Notes under the pieces: generated by a model | What the model saw: the letters and a program-made list of their open reading frames with translations, nothing else | The model's database searches: none | Told to the model about the DNA's origin: nothing | Assembly (NCBI GenBank): GCA_003118195.1 | Contig: BEXV01001668.1 | Location: forward strand, 16,216 to 26,232 | DNA: 10,017 bases | Direction: 5' to 3' | Origin: Hemicentrotus pulcherrimus | Lineage: Eukaryota; Echinodermata; Echinoidea; Camarodonta; Strongylocentrotidae | Made by a program: the position numbers and the translations under genes | Shown here: in pieces, positions 1 through 6,780 of the stretch | Position numbering within the stretch: position 1 is the first letter of the stretch | Layout of the letters: every line of letters starts with the position of its first letter

Positions 1-12
1 GGGGGGGGGGGG
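1..12. repeat. G homopolymer at the window edge
   Basis: Twelve consecutive G bases open the window and end abruptly at GCATTTTAG. A run placed exactly at the edge is more often a sequencing or assembly-end artefact than biology. A true (G)n tract cannot be excluded from this end alone. Confidence 0.85.
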
Positions 13-78
13 CATTTTAGATACCATTTTATACTCTGCATGATTATGAAATTATGAACGGCCGTTAGTGTCACAGCG

Positions 79-92
79 CACGTCATGACGTG
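79..92. repeat. 14-bp perfect palindrome containing CRE-like half-sites
   Basis: CACGTCATGACGTG is its own reverse complement over all 14 bases. It contains two inverted TGACG/CGTCA motifs of the type bound by CREB/ATF bZIP proteins, although the central spacing differs from the classic TGACGTCA site. No nearby promoter or transcript supports a regulatory role, so it is recorded as a palindrome only. Confidence 0.5.
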
Positions 93-99
93 TATTTTA

Positions 100-265
100 T
101 TCACCCAAATCCCATTCCTTTTGCACGCAGTGCTTTCAAGCTCTTTCTAGGTCCCGTCCTAGTTAATTCTAGCATCCCATCAAGGTCACTGAATTTGTCG
201 TTCTCCGGGATAACTCATGTGTGACCGTCTAAACGTGCCATTTTGTTCGTTTAGGGCCGTTTTTG
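100..265 (+). repeat. Diverged repeat unit, copy A
   Basis: This copy shares ordered landmarks with 490-690. They are CCNAAATCC...ATTC.TTTTGCACGCAGTGCT (the TTGCACGCAG core at 121), TCTAGGTCC (146), ACTCATGTGTGACCGTC (213), GCCATTTTGTNCGTTT (237) and GGCCGTT (255). The spacing between copies grows from 389-390 to 414 to 426 bp along the unit, so several indels have accumulated. No open frame or protein similarity was seen. It may be part of an old interspersed repeat or a local duplication. Confidence 0.75.
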
Positions 266-489
266 GACACTTATTTCACCCTACATAGCTCCTCTTTCCT
301 TGAAGATGCAGACTTTTTACAAATTGCTCTGAATAGTTCGCGAGAAGCTCTTTCGTTTGACATCTAGAAACACGGGCGTCATAATGCATGCACATCGTTC
401 TGTTTAAGATTGCAGTTCTATTTGCATTGACGACTTTCGCGTTCTACATTGTTATTCCTCTTCCTTGTCGTCTCCTTCTTCTTGATCTC

Positions 490-690
490 ATGCCTAAAAT
501 CCGATTCGTTTTGCACGCAGTGCTAGTTTTCCTATCTAGGTCCTTTTCTCTAGCCTGATATCTCTCAAATTTCGGATCGGTGTAATCTCTTATATCTATT
601 CTAGGTCACCTTCGCTTTCCGAGACCACTCATGTGTGACCGTCAATTGGCGCCATTTTGTCCGTTTCTGGTCCGTTTTAAGGCCGTTCTC
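490..690 (+). repeat. Diverged repeat unit, copy B
   Basis: This is the second copy of the unit at 100-265, in the same orientation. The landmarks are TTGCACGCAGTGCT at 511, TCTAGGTCC at 535, ACTCATGTGTGACCGTC at 627, GCCATTTTGTCCGTTT at 651 and GGCCGTT at 681. The longest identical block is the 17-base ACTCATGTGTGACCGTC. Sequence between the copies (266-489) and after copy B shows little further similarity, so the duplication is partial or very old. Confidence 0.75.
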
Positions 691-949
691 AGGCTTTTTC
701 CTTCCTATCTCCACATATCCTAAATCCTACATAACAAATTTCGTTTAGAAAGTCTTAGAGATGTTCTGTCATCTGTGACTAATAACATATTCTTCAAAAT
801 GCCATCATATTCTCAAATTCATATCTGATACCAACTTCGTCAAAAATCTCTGAATTTCTTGAAAAATTGACCACTAAAAATCTCCCGTACCTATGTTACC
901 ATGGTACTTGTACTACAATGTCCCTGCACGTACCGTCACCTTTCTATTC
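691..949. other. Unassigned sequence between repeat unit and retrotransposon
   Basis: I see no gene, hairpin or repeat that can be supported here. An open frame starting with TTG at 867 runs into the retrotransposon, but its first ~30 codons have no recognisable reverse-transcriptase similarity. They are treated as chance reading upstream of the truncation point. Confidence 0.4.
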
Positions 950-1624
950 TGCATGCAGCTTCATCCTCTTTAAAACTCGTGCTCATACTGAACAAACTAA
1001 TGTTCCATTAAAGATAGATAGTATCTCCATTCAACAAAAGAAAAATACGAAATTCGTCCTAGGCATTTATATTGATGATGAGTGCCTGAATTGTCATGAA
1101 CACGTACGTGATCTTCTTCGAGTTTTGTCTCGTTATACTTTTCAAGTTAAAGCCCTTTGTTCCACTCAGTATTTTGTTCATTATTATTTTACAATTACGT
1201 ATTTCTTACTGTAACATTGTATGGGCCATGAATAAAGTAAATACTGATGGTATCAGAGAGCCACGAGACTTTGTTGCGGCTCTGGGTACTTTGATGACGC
1301 TGACCCATTACTTTTCAGATTTAAGTCTTTACTGATAATCGTTTCATGCAAAATTGCAGTGTTCATGTACCGACTTGATCAAAAAGAACTGCTTTATAAT
1401 TATGTAACGACATTACTCTAAACAGAGGCATTCATAACCACCCGACCAGACACTCTTCTGATTTCCATTTGTTTACGCCAAGGAGTGCCTTAGCCCACAG
1501 AGAGATTACATACGTGGGTTTTGACATTTGGAACGCTTTGCCACTTGAAATACGAACTTGTAATAATCTTTTGTTATCTAAAAAGAAACTGAAGGAATTA
1601 TTTCTTTCCAAATATGCTTGTTAA
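950..1624 (+). pseudogene. Reverse transcriptase ORF2 C-terminal remnant (frameshifted)
   Basis: In life this protein would copy element RNA into DNA at a nicked target; only the region after the polymerase palm survives. Reading block by block: around 957-1110 the frame gives SFILFKT, a SIQQ stretch, then TKFVLGIYIDD...HEHV, matching the conserved 'kFLGv.ID..l.w..Hi' block. That frame stops at 1212. Frame +1 gives YCNIVWA near 1210-1230. From 1302 another frame reads DPLLFRF and then IAVFMYRLD, ending in a stop at 1419. From 1430 a fourth stretch of 64 codons reads IHNHPTRHSSDFHLFTP, then FDIWNALPLEI and KKKLKELFLSKY, and terminates at TAA 1622-1624. That is the usual end of this ORF family. 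A block between YCNIVWA and DPLLF seems shortened or scrambled. Endonuclease and catalytic YADD motifs are absent because of the truncation. Confidence 0.88.
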
Positions 1625-1924
1625 CTTTTGAGGAACATTATGATAGTGCTATTTTTTTTGCCAAGAAGAGGTACTAATGTTTATTCCCTTGTTTTTGCTC
1701 ATTATTCAAACTCGTTGAGGGCCATTATTTTGATTAAAACAAATTTTTGTTTACGACAAAATGTCTTATTTTACGCCATGTTCTATCTAGACCCTATAAT
1801 TATCAGCTATGTTATCTTAGGGACGTTGCGCTTCAAACGAATTTCGTATCCACTGTTCCTACTATGTATTAAATCTCGATGTAACCCACTGAATGTTATT
1901 ATCTGTAAACAATAATTTTACTTG
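1625..1924 (+). other. 3' UTR of the Jockey/CR1-like element
   Basis: This is AT-rich sequence between the ORF2 stop codon (1622-1624) and the A-rich tail. It stays open in one frame for 95 codons (1628-1915), but the predicted peptide is hydrophobic low-information sequence typical of T-rich DNA and resembles no family I know. It is read as 3' UTR, not as a gene. Confidence 0.6.
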
Positions 1925-1956
1925 ATGAATAAATAAAAACAAACAAACAAGCAAAC
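1925..1956 (+). repeat. A-rich 3' tail with CAAA repeats
   Basis: The segment runs from GATGAATAAATAAAAA into four CAAA/CAAG units. It marks the likely 3' end of the retrotransposon, since short A-rich microsatellites terminate many CR1/Jockey-type elements. AATAAA is present twice in overlapping register and could act as a poly(A) signal. Confidence 0.7.
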
Positions 1957-2560
1957 TCCACCCTTGTACAATTACCCCCGCTCCTGACCTCCCCTGCTTT
2001 TATCCCTCCCATGCTATGACCAGTCAGGTGAGCCCAATGTCATGATGACCGACCTATAGCATCACCCCTACCATCACCCCTTGTAGTTCATCCAACCTGC
2101 CCCCTGTAACATTCGACGCGACTAAGGTGAACACCCCTATCCCTCTCCATCAATCTCCGTGCAACTATCCTTCTCACATTTATGTGGACCTGATTACTCT
2201 AGACAACATTTACCTTCTAACTTACATTGGTGCTTATACGAAAAAAAAAGGATGGGAAGTCTCCATCTGGGCCCCTGTTTCATAACACTTGATATCAATA
2301 ACAAGTTACAAGCTACTGTTAAAAGCTACTGAAATCATGGCATCTGATTGGCTGAGAGCAAATTTGTCATTAAAATTTAGCAGTTGTTATATTAAACAAG
2401 TTCTATGAAACAGGCCCCTGGTCCCCTTCGTCACCTTTTTCCGCCCCACCCCTTGACCCTCCCCGTTATGGTAGGTTTGATTACCCCTCTCTTTTCAATC
2501 CCCTCATATTGCCTCGTGGCCCAGGCTCCCCCTCTTCCCCTGTTATCATAAATGAATAGC
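1957..2560. other. C-rich, G-poor strand-asymmetric region
   Basis: On the + strand this stretch has many CCCC and ACCCC/CCCCT runs and few G runs, in contrast to the AT-rich DNA around it. Examples are ACCCCCGCTCC near 1973, CACCCCTACCATCACCCC near 2064, and CCCCACCCCTTGACCCTCCCC near 2444. No open frame or known repeat was recognised apart from the MITE nested at 2269-2421. It may be an old degenerate C-rich satellite or simple repeat. Confidence 0.6.
2269..2421. mobile_element. Short inverted-repeat MITE (CCTGTTTCAT termini)
   Basis: The left end CCTGTTTCATAACACTTG (2274-2291) matches the reverse complement of the right end (2397-2414) at 16 of 18 positions, with GGGCC/CCCC-type bases outside both arms. 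The interior is AT-rich and carries ATTGGCTGAGAGCA (2347-2360) and a direct repeat AGCTACTG. At about 150 bp with no coding capacity, it is a non-autonomous DNA transposon. I recall elements with 'GGGCCCCTGTTTCAT' ends and an internal 'GATTGGCTGAGAGC' from echinoderm and other marine invertebrate genomes. The target-site duplication is unclear because the flanks are themselves C/G-rich. Superfamily not assigned. Confidence 0.82.
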
Positions 2561-2616
2561 TACAATTAGTAAATGAACCTGATTTTGTCATGATCTCCAC
2601 TCGAAATCCGATGCCC

Positions 2617-2690
2617 GGGATAATAATATTAATGTAAAGCGCTTTTTAGAGACATCGTTGATGTATAAAGCGCAATAACACAAAGAGGAA
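2617..2690 (+). repeat. Fragment like a dispersed-repeat 3' tail (AAAGCGC motifs)
   Basis: The sequence GGATAATAATATTAATGTAAAGCGCTTTT, then about 20 bases, then GTATAAAGCGCAATAA carries two AAAGCGC motifs roughly 30 bp apart. The pattern 'TAAAGCGCTTTGAGA...ATAAAGCGCTATATAA' is, as I recall, a common 3' end of short interspersed repeats in marine invertebrates. The 5' part of such an element is not recognisable here, so this is called a fragment. Confidence 0.5.
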
Positions 2691-2699
2691 TTTCATGAT

Positions 2700-3361
2700 A
2701 AAACATCATATGTTTAGAGACGCGCTTTTTCCACAAAAATTGACAGTCATTTAATTCAGCAAAGCCTATATGTTATAGTTATTATTTTCAATTCTTGTAT
2801 TCATTATTAATGTTGGAAGTTGGTTTGTTAACAATGATATATTATCACTTATCGGTTTCTATTTTCCGATTCTCAGTTGTGGAAAATTGTGTATTTTATG
2901 AAGTCTATTCATTGTCATAGTTCATAGGTTATTCAATCTTGATAAATTTGGCTCATCGAATTTATGTTTTTACTCATTAATGCATTACCTGGTCGGACGA
3001 AATAGAATAAAGTAATTTTATGTTTCACCAAGTAATTTTGAACATATTATGACTATTGGATACCTAGAGATAATTTTATGTCAACATTTTATTGTTCATT
3101 TTATGTGTTATGTTTTATTTGTGAAATTGGCATTTAAAGATTTATTTTACCGATTTATCATAACATGTTTTAAACCAATTTTTACTTTATTGCAACTTTG
3201 ACAAAAAATTAAGACATCTACCTTTATTTTATAAAAAAAGGTTTTATATGCATATTTTATGTAACAATAGACGAATATAATTAGCTGGTAACAGTTGTTT
3301 TGTAAAAGAACTATTTTATATTGGCATATGGTATATAGAACATTTGTGGCAACCGATCGGT
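2700..3361. other. AT-rich sequence with no recognisable feature
   Basis: This is strongly AT-rich DNA with many stops in all frames. I see no conserved protein block, hairpin or tandem repeat that stands out from base composition. It may include decayed upstream parts of the L1/Tx1-type element that begins to be recognisable at 3362, but no motif supports that. Confidence 0.5.
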
Positions 3362-4189
3362 TTTAAGGATTATCTTCTTTGGCGTTCAGTCATTTCTGCC
3401 ATTCTGCAGCGGTTGAAAGCTCAGTTCATTTAAAGTAGGCATATATTAAAACAAAAAAGATGATTGGTATGGTACTTAAAGAAAAAATATCAAAAGCCTA
3501 CTTCAGAAACCTACTGGATATCAAAATATGAAATAAATGAAGTACATTTTGATTTTATATATGAAGTACCTTTTGACATTATTCCTGTTACAAGAACTAG
3601 ATTTTACCAATATAAGATAAATACACGATTCAAACTGCTAAATGCAAAGTTTAACAAAATGAAAGTATTGACGGGGAAATGTGTACTTTTTGTAAACAAG
3701 AGCCAGAAAAGATTAAACGCCTGTTTGTGGAATGTTTAGATTTACGAGATTACTTGAACTAATTTCTAAGATGGCGACAGATTGACGATTGACAGACGAG
3801 GAGATCTTTTTTTGGATACAAGACAAACAGCATGCTCTATTGAATATTATCATTGCAAAGAAAAAATTATATTTATGTAGATCTCTTGAGATACTCCCTT
3901 CTTTTAATAAATTTCTTATTTAATAAATCAAACGTACCTAAAATATTTTCATTATGAGGATAGATCCATGCATAGATTTCGCAAAAAATGGAATGTGCTA
4001 GATTTAGGATAATATAGTAACCTGATATGTTGTTCTGTCTTTTTTCTTTGTTTTTTTAATCCATAATCTCGGTTTTTACTCGTACCATATTTATCATCAT
4101 TTTGTACTATGTTAATGATATATTTGAAATACATGTGTTTCATTTTAATTTGAATTATTTTTGAGATGTTTTAACCGAATAAAAAAAAA
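3362..4189 (+). mobile_element. 5'-truncated L1/Tx1-type non-LTR retrotransposon
   Basis: This segment contains the C-terminal end of ORF2 of an L1/Tx1-group element, a T-rich 3' UTR (4013-4170), and a terminal AATAAAAAAAAA run at 4178-4189 that looks like its A tail. The first plausible block is FKDYLLWRSV at 3362-3391, resembling the 'f.kdil.aW' segment that precedes the zinc-knuckle region in these proteins; the call is firmer from 3464. Several frame changes and stop codons make it non-functional. It belongs to a different family from the element at 950-1956, so two separate insertions are present on the same strand. The insertion junction at the 5' end is not defined. Confidence 0.82.
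3464..4012 (+). pseudogene. L1/Tx1-type ORF2 C-terminal domain remnant
   Basis: From 3464 the frame reads KPTSETYWISKYEIN, then VPFDIIPVTRTRFYQYKINTRF and LNAKFNKMKVLTGK. This matches the 'W...f....tklr.fqyki.hri..tn..l.kmg' stretch before the C-terminal zinc knuckle. The frame then slips by one base near 3680. The next frame gives CTFCKQEPEKIKRLFVEC (3682-3735), a CX2CX8[H]X4C knuckle in which the expected histidine is arginine. After a stop at 3757, a third frame (3795-3920) reads DEEIFFWIQ, then IIIAKKKLYLCRSLEILPSF and NKFLI, matching the usual 'iLlaKyyIykck...PsF..F' block. A last frame shift gives YFHYEDRSMHRFRKKWNVL and stops at 4010-4012. Polymerase and endonuclease domains are absent. 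The lost histidine would also break zinc binding. Confidence 0.85.
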
Positions 4190-4559
4190 CTTTAAAAAGA
4201 AAACATGTTTTAAGAGTTATAGACTTTAGGTGTAGTTGGTTATAGTAGTGATTTTGCTTCTCAGTTTGTAATCCATGAAGTATTCTAAATACCAGATTTT
4301 TTCACATGCTTTTTCTCATTTAAGTTCATTTAAAATTTAGTTCAATGGTTTGATATATTATTTCCATTATTTATGATTACAATTAGGATAGCAGCATAAA
4401 GTGAAAGTACTATTTGTCAAAATAGATTTATATGGGTGGATGGCGTCCACTACCTCTTCACTGTCTCTTTATAATTTTAATTTGTGTGTAAACATAACCT
4501 CCGGTGTTGTGTTGGGTTGTTGATCGTTTTATTACGTCCAACCAGAAATGTACGCTTGT

Positions 4560-4590
4560 CGGTTCGACCAAGTAACTTCTTGGTTCGACC
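4560..4590. repeat. Tandem GGTTCGACC motif with small hairpin
   Basis: GGTTCGACC occurs twice about 21 bases apart, and between the two copies ACCAAG is mirrored by CTTGGT around a TAACTT loop. GGTTCGA also resembles the B box of RNA polymerase III promoters. No A box or tRNA-like fold could be found upstream, so no RNA gene is called. Confidence 0.45.
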
Positions 4591-4691
4591 TAAGGTCGTG
4601 AGTCATGTTTACGTAATGTCATTCAAATAGATATAATTCCATTAATTCAGATCCAGAGTAGGTTAGGTTTAGCTAATCTTTCCTCTTCTGG

Positions 4692-4714
4692 TCCTCACCA
4701 CCATCAGGTGAGGA
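4692..4714. repeat. Perfect 8-bp inverted repeat, 7-nt loop
   Basis: TCCTCACC (4692-4699) is exactly complementary to GGTGAGGA (4707-4714) around the loop ACCATCA. No T run follows, and this is not a bacterial-type terminator context. Its significance is unknown; a hairpin of this size is expected occasionally by chance in 10 kb. Confidence 0.6.
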
Positions 4715-5070
4715 TTCGACATGCAGTGAATGCCACTGCCTATTGAAGACATTGCAGAGGAATTGCTACTCATATCTGTTTTTGTTTAAAGAACAATCTC
4801 ATCTTGTTAGTAACGTCGTCAATAAATATGCCATCTTGAACTTTATATTCTTCGTCTAGAGTCATGTGTATGTCGTCTCGTTAACAATCGCCATATTATC
4901 CACGCTACGATAGCTACCAATTTAATATCATATTTATCAGAGTGTTACATTACCAAGAAAGTAACATGCACATTTGCTTGAACGTAACGGGATCTAAATT
5001 GGAATTTAATAACACAATCATTGTGACCTCCCTTTTAAATGTTTCTTCTTTCCATTCACTTCACGATTAA

Positions 5071-5604
5071 AGGGATTGTTGAGTTCTGTTGCAGAGGGCG
5101 CTGCACAAAATAAATTGTAAGATATTGAAAAACAGAGTGTCAAATTTGAAAGAACATAATATTTAAATGACAAAATCATCTTTGTTTGATCAAAATCAGT
5201 TCAGAGACGGCTGAAATATAACGATTTGTAATACTTGTGTACCATCACAAATATTAGATATTTTGAAAAATTAAAAAAACGTTAACAAGAACGAAACAAC
5301 GTCGTATTTCAGCCAATGCCTAAGTTGGGTTTTTTGTTGGCATTTTCGTGTTGCTTATATTACGCACAACCAGCCGGCCCATGTATTGTTATTTTTAATT
5401 AAATAATGAATTAACAGTCAACGTGGTTTTTTTTTTAAGTTGAGTTGTTGGCTAAATTTAACACATTGTGGGGTCTAAAATTACCTTCATAGCAATTTAA
5501 GTTCATAAAAGGGCACTTGAAAAGTCAAAGATAAGAATAAGAGCAATAACCATGCACTTAGAATTAAGGCATTTGCTGTCTGAAAACAGAACTCAACTAT
5601 CCCT
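5071..5604. mobile_element. TTAA-flanked MITE, piggyBac-like, long copy (534 bp)
   Basis: The left end AGGGATTGTTGAGTT (5071-5085) and right end AACTCAACTATCCCT (5590-5604) are inverted repeats matching at 14 of 15 bases. TTAA lies directly outside both ends (5067-5070 and 5605-5608), the target-site duplication characteristic of piggyBac-superfamily transposition. The interior has no coding capacity. It contains a second pair of inverted arms at 5209-5223 and 5300-5314. It shares many blocks with the shorter copy at 5700-6071, including ATTTAAATGACAA.ATCATCTTTGTT, CAGCCAATGCC, TTTTCGTGTTG and GCACAACCAG.CGGCC. It has two segments, roughly 75 and 55 bp, that the shorter copy lacks. Confidence 0.9.
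5209..5314. repeat. Subterminal inverted repeat inside the long MITE
   Basis: GGCTGAAATATAACG (5209-5223) pairs with CGTCGTATTTCAGCC (5300-5314) at 13 of 15 positions, enclosing about 76 bp. The enclosed segment, with the outer part of the left arm changed, is what the short copy at 5700-6071 lacks. The arms may therefore have promoted its deletion, or its gain, as a foldback unit. Confidence 0.65.
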
Positions 5605-5699
5605 TTAAGTTATCTTTTACCATCATTTACCATTAGTAAGTATAACAAATAATATTGTTTGCGAGTGCACATTATCAACATGCAATGAATGCAGGTTAA

Positions 5700-6071
5700 A
5701 GGGATAGTTGAGTTTAGGTATAAAGGGCACTACACAAAATATTTTTGAAAGAGAGCAGACCATTTAAATGACAAGATCATCTTTGTTCGAAATCGGTTGA
5801 GAGACGCTTGAGATAGCGCCTTATACGTTTTATTCCAGCCAATGCCAATATGTTGGCTTTTTCGTGTTGGTTATAAAATGCACAACCAGTCGGCCCGTGT
5901 TTTGTTATTTGTTGTTGAATTATTGTTGTTATTAATCGAATCAATGGTCACCGTATTTTGTTGAAGGTTTAATCTAAATTTCACACATTTTGGGGTATAA
6001 AAAAATAAGAGCAATAACCAATGTACTTTGATGGAATATATGCGGTCTTAAACAATAACTCAACTCTCCCT
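5700..6071. mobile_element. TTAA-flanked MITE, piggyBac-like, short copy (372 bp)
   Basis: The left end AGGGATAGTTGAGTT (5700-5714) and right end AACTCAACTCTCCCT (6057-6071) are inverted at 14 of 15 bases. TTAA flanks both sides (5696-5699 and 6072-6075). It is the same family and orientation as the 534-bp element that ends 87 bp upstream (5609-5695). Relative to that copy it lacks about 75 bp after the GAGACG block and about 55 bp after TTTTGGGGT.TA. A small GCCAA-TATG-TTGGC hairpin lies near the centre. There is no open frame, so transposition would have needed transposase supplied by an autonomous piggyBac-type element elsewhere. Confidence 0.9.
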
Positions 6072-6368
6072 TTAAGTAACAATCGAATAATGAACGAGAA
6101 ATTACTGCTGGCTCGTGTATTCTAGTATAAAGAAATCCTATTACGTTTTGTATTGTCTAAAGCTGCAACAATGTGACTGGAATTTCTTTCATTATAAACT
6201 CTCCTGACCCTGTCGAGTTGTTTAGGCAGGAAATGTACTAGACAAGTGCTAGCTCAATGGATGTATTTGGTGGCAGTTTAGGCAGTAACTAGGCATAGGC
6301 CAACTAACTGGGGTTCTCTAGTGTCGCAGGTGCTTGTCTTTGTCTCCTTGTGTGTAAAGGATGAGGAG

Positions 6369-6454
6369 AATGTTGATAGGACAGTTTTGTATAGAGGATT
6401 CAGTAAGATGAATGTTGATAGGACAGTATTGGCATTAGAGGAATATGAAGAATG
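6369..6454 (+). repeat. Two-unit minisatellite, about 42-44 bp per unit
   Basis: AATGTTGATAGGACAGT occurs exactly at 6369-6385 and 6411-6427, each followed some bases later by TAGAGGA (6392 and 6436) and a GAAG/TAAGATG stretch leading into the next AATG. A third unit begins with AATGTGAGAG near 6451 but then diverges. Confidence 0.75.
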
Positions 6455-6525
6455 TGAGAGAGCCAAAGTGGCCGGGTAAGAGATTTAGGGCAGTTTAATC
6501 AGATTGCTGATGAGATCTCGAGAGG

Positions 6526-6552
6526 ATCAGACCTTTCTAAACTTGGTCTGAT
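6526..6552. repeat. Perfect 8-bp inverted repeat, 11-nt loop
   Basis: ATCAGACC (6526-6533) is complementary to GGTCTGAT (6545-6552). Two G-T pairs could extend the stem in RNA. Nearby CTGATGAG at 6507 raised the idea of a hammerhead ribozyme, but the required GAAA is missing. Confidence 0.6.
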
Positions 6553-6703
6553 TTTGGAGTGAATGAGGGTTGTTGGCCACGAAGGTTAATGTTACAGCCA
6601 CAGGTTAGATGCATGCTACTGCTGGCATAAGCAGCACAGACCGTACGTGGTAGAAGCCTCATCAGCCCTCGCCTCATCTTGAATCATTGTTTGGACATCT
6701 GAA

Positions 6704-6771
6704 CTGTAAGTTACTGAAATAAATGTGTTGCTTTATTTGTAATAATCTGTAAGTTACAGAAATAAATGTGT
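6704..6771 (+). repeat. Duplicated 43-bp block carrying AATAAA poly(A) signals
   Basis: CTGTAAGTTACTGAAATAAATGTGT-type sequence occurs at 6704-6728 and 6747-6771 with a single mismatch over 25 bases, at a 43-bp period. Each copy contains AATAAA (6718-6723 and 6761-6766) followed by a TGTGT-rich element. That layout resembles a vertebrate-style cleavage/polyadenylation signal with a downstream GU-rich element on the + strand. Whether transcripts end here cannot be seen from the DNA. Confidence 0.7.
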
Positions 6772-6780
6772 AACATTATT

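Larger units (their letters stand above)
950..1956 (+). mobile_element. 5'-truncated Jockey/CR1-like non-LTR retrotransposon
   Basis: The interval holds the C-terminal end of a non-LTR reverse transcriptase ORF (950-1624), then about 300 bp of AT-rich 3' UTR and a short A-rich tail with AATAAATAAA and CAAA repeats ending near 1956. A truncated 5' end with a retained 3' tail is the normal outcome of incomplete target-primed reverse transcription. The order of conserved blocks (F.LGIYID, YCNIVWA, TRHSSDFH, IWNALPLEI) is typical of Jockey-superfamily elements (CR1, L2, Rex, Crack and relatives); I cannot choose among them. No target-site duplication could be identified because the 5' break point is uncertain by tens of bases. 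The element is dead: it needs at least three frame changes. Confidence 0.85.
4190..5066. other. AT-rich sequence without a recognisable gene
   Basis: There is no open frame of note and no similarity to known elements. Two small structures (4560-4590 and 4692-4714) are listed separately. The base composition from about 4440 to 4760 is less AT-rich than on either side. CAG followed by GTGAGG at 4704-4712 looks like a splice donor, but no matching exon or acceptor could be argued for. Confidence 0.45.
6076..6780. other. Unidentified region ending in duplicated poly(A) signals
   Basis: This stretch is less AT-rich than its surroundings and has internal repeats of about 43 bp (6369-6454 and 6704-6771), a hairpin at 6526-6552 and two AATAAA motifs near its right end. 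It could be the 3' part of a noncoding transcript or an old solo LTR on the + strand. No TG...CA termini, primer-binding site or coding frame were found to decide. Minus-strand translation of 6278-6466 is open for 62 codons but only mirrors the minisatellite. Confidence 0.4.

Noticed and set aside
1628..1915. Open frame of 95 codons after the retrotransposon ORF stop
   Set aside because: It lies in the element's 3' UTR and translates T-rich sequence into generic hydrophobic residues. No similarity to any known protein was seen.
3952..4143. Minus-strand open frame of 63 codons
   Set aside because: It is antisense to the L1/Tx1 ORF2 remnant and its 3' UTR, where the + strand carries clear family motifs.
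4704..4712. Splice-donor-like CAG/GTGAGG
   Set aside because: It is part of a perfect hairpin, and no coding exon upstream or acceptor downstream could be supported.
6250..6320. tRNA-like A box (TAGCTCAATGG) with a B-box-like GGTTC downstream
   Set aside because: The spacing is too long, the B box is incomplete (GGTTCTCTAG), and no cloverleaf or SINE tail follows.
6278..6466. Minus-strand open frame with a repeated TVLST peptide
   Set aside because: The peptide repeat is only the translation of the 42-44 bp minisatellite on the other strand.
6507..6553. Possible hammerhead ribozyme (CTGATGAG followed by a short palindrome)
   Set aside because: The conserved GAAA after stem II is absent and no matching stem I/III arms with a cleavage site could be placed.
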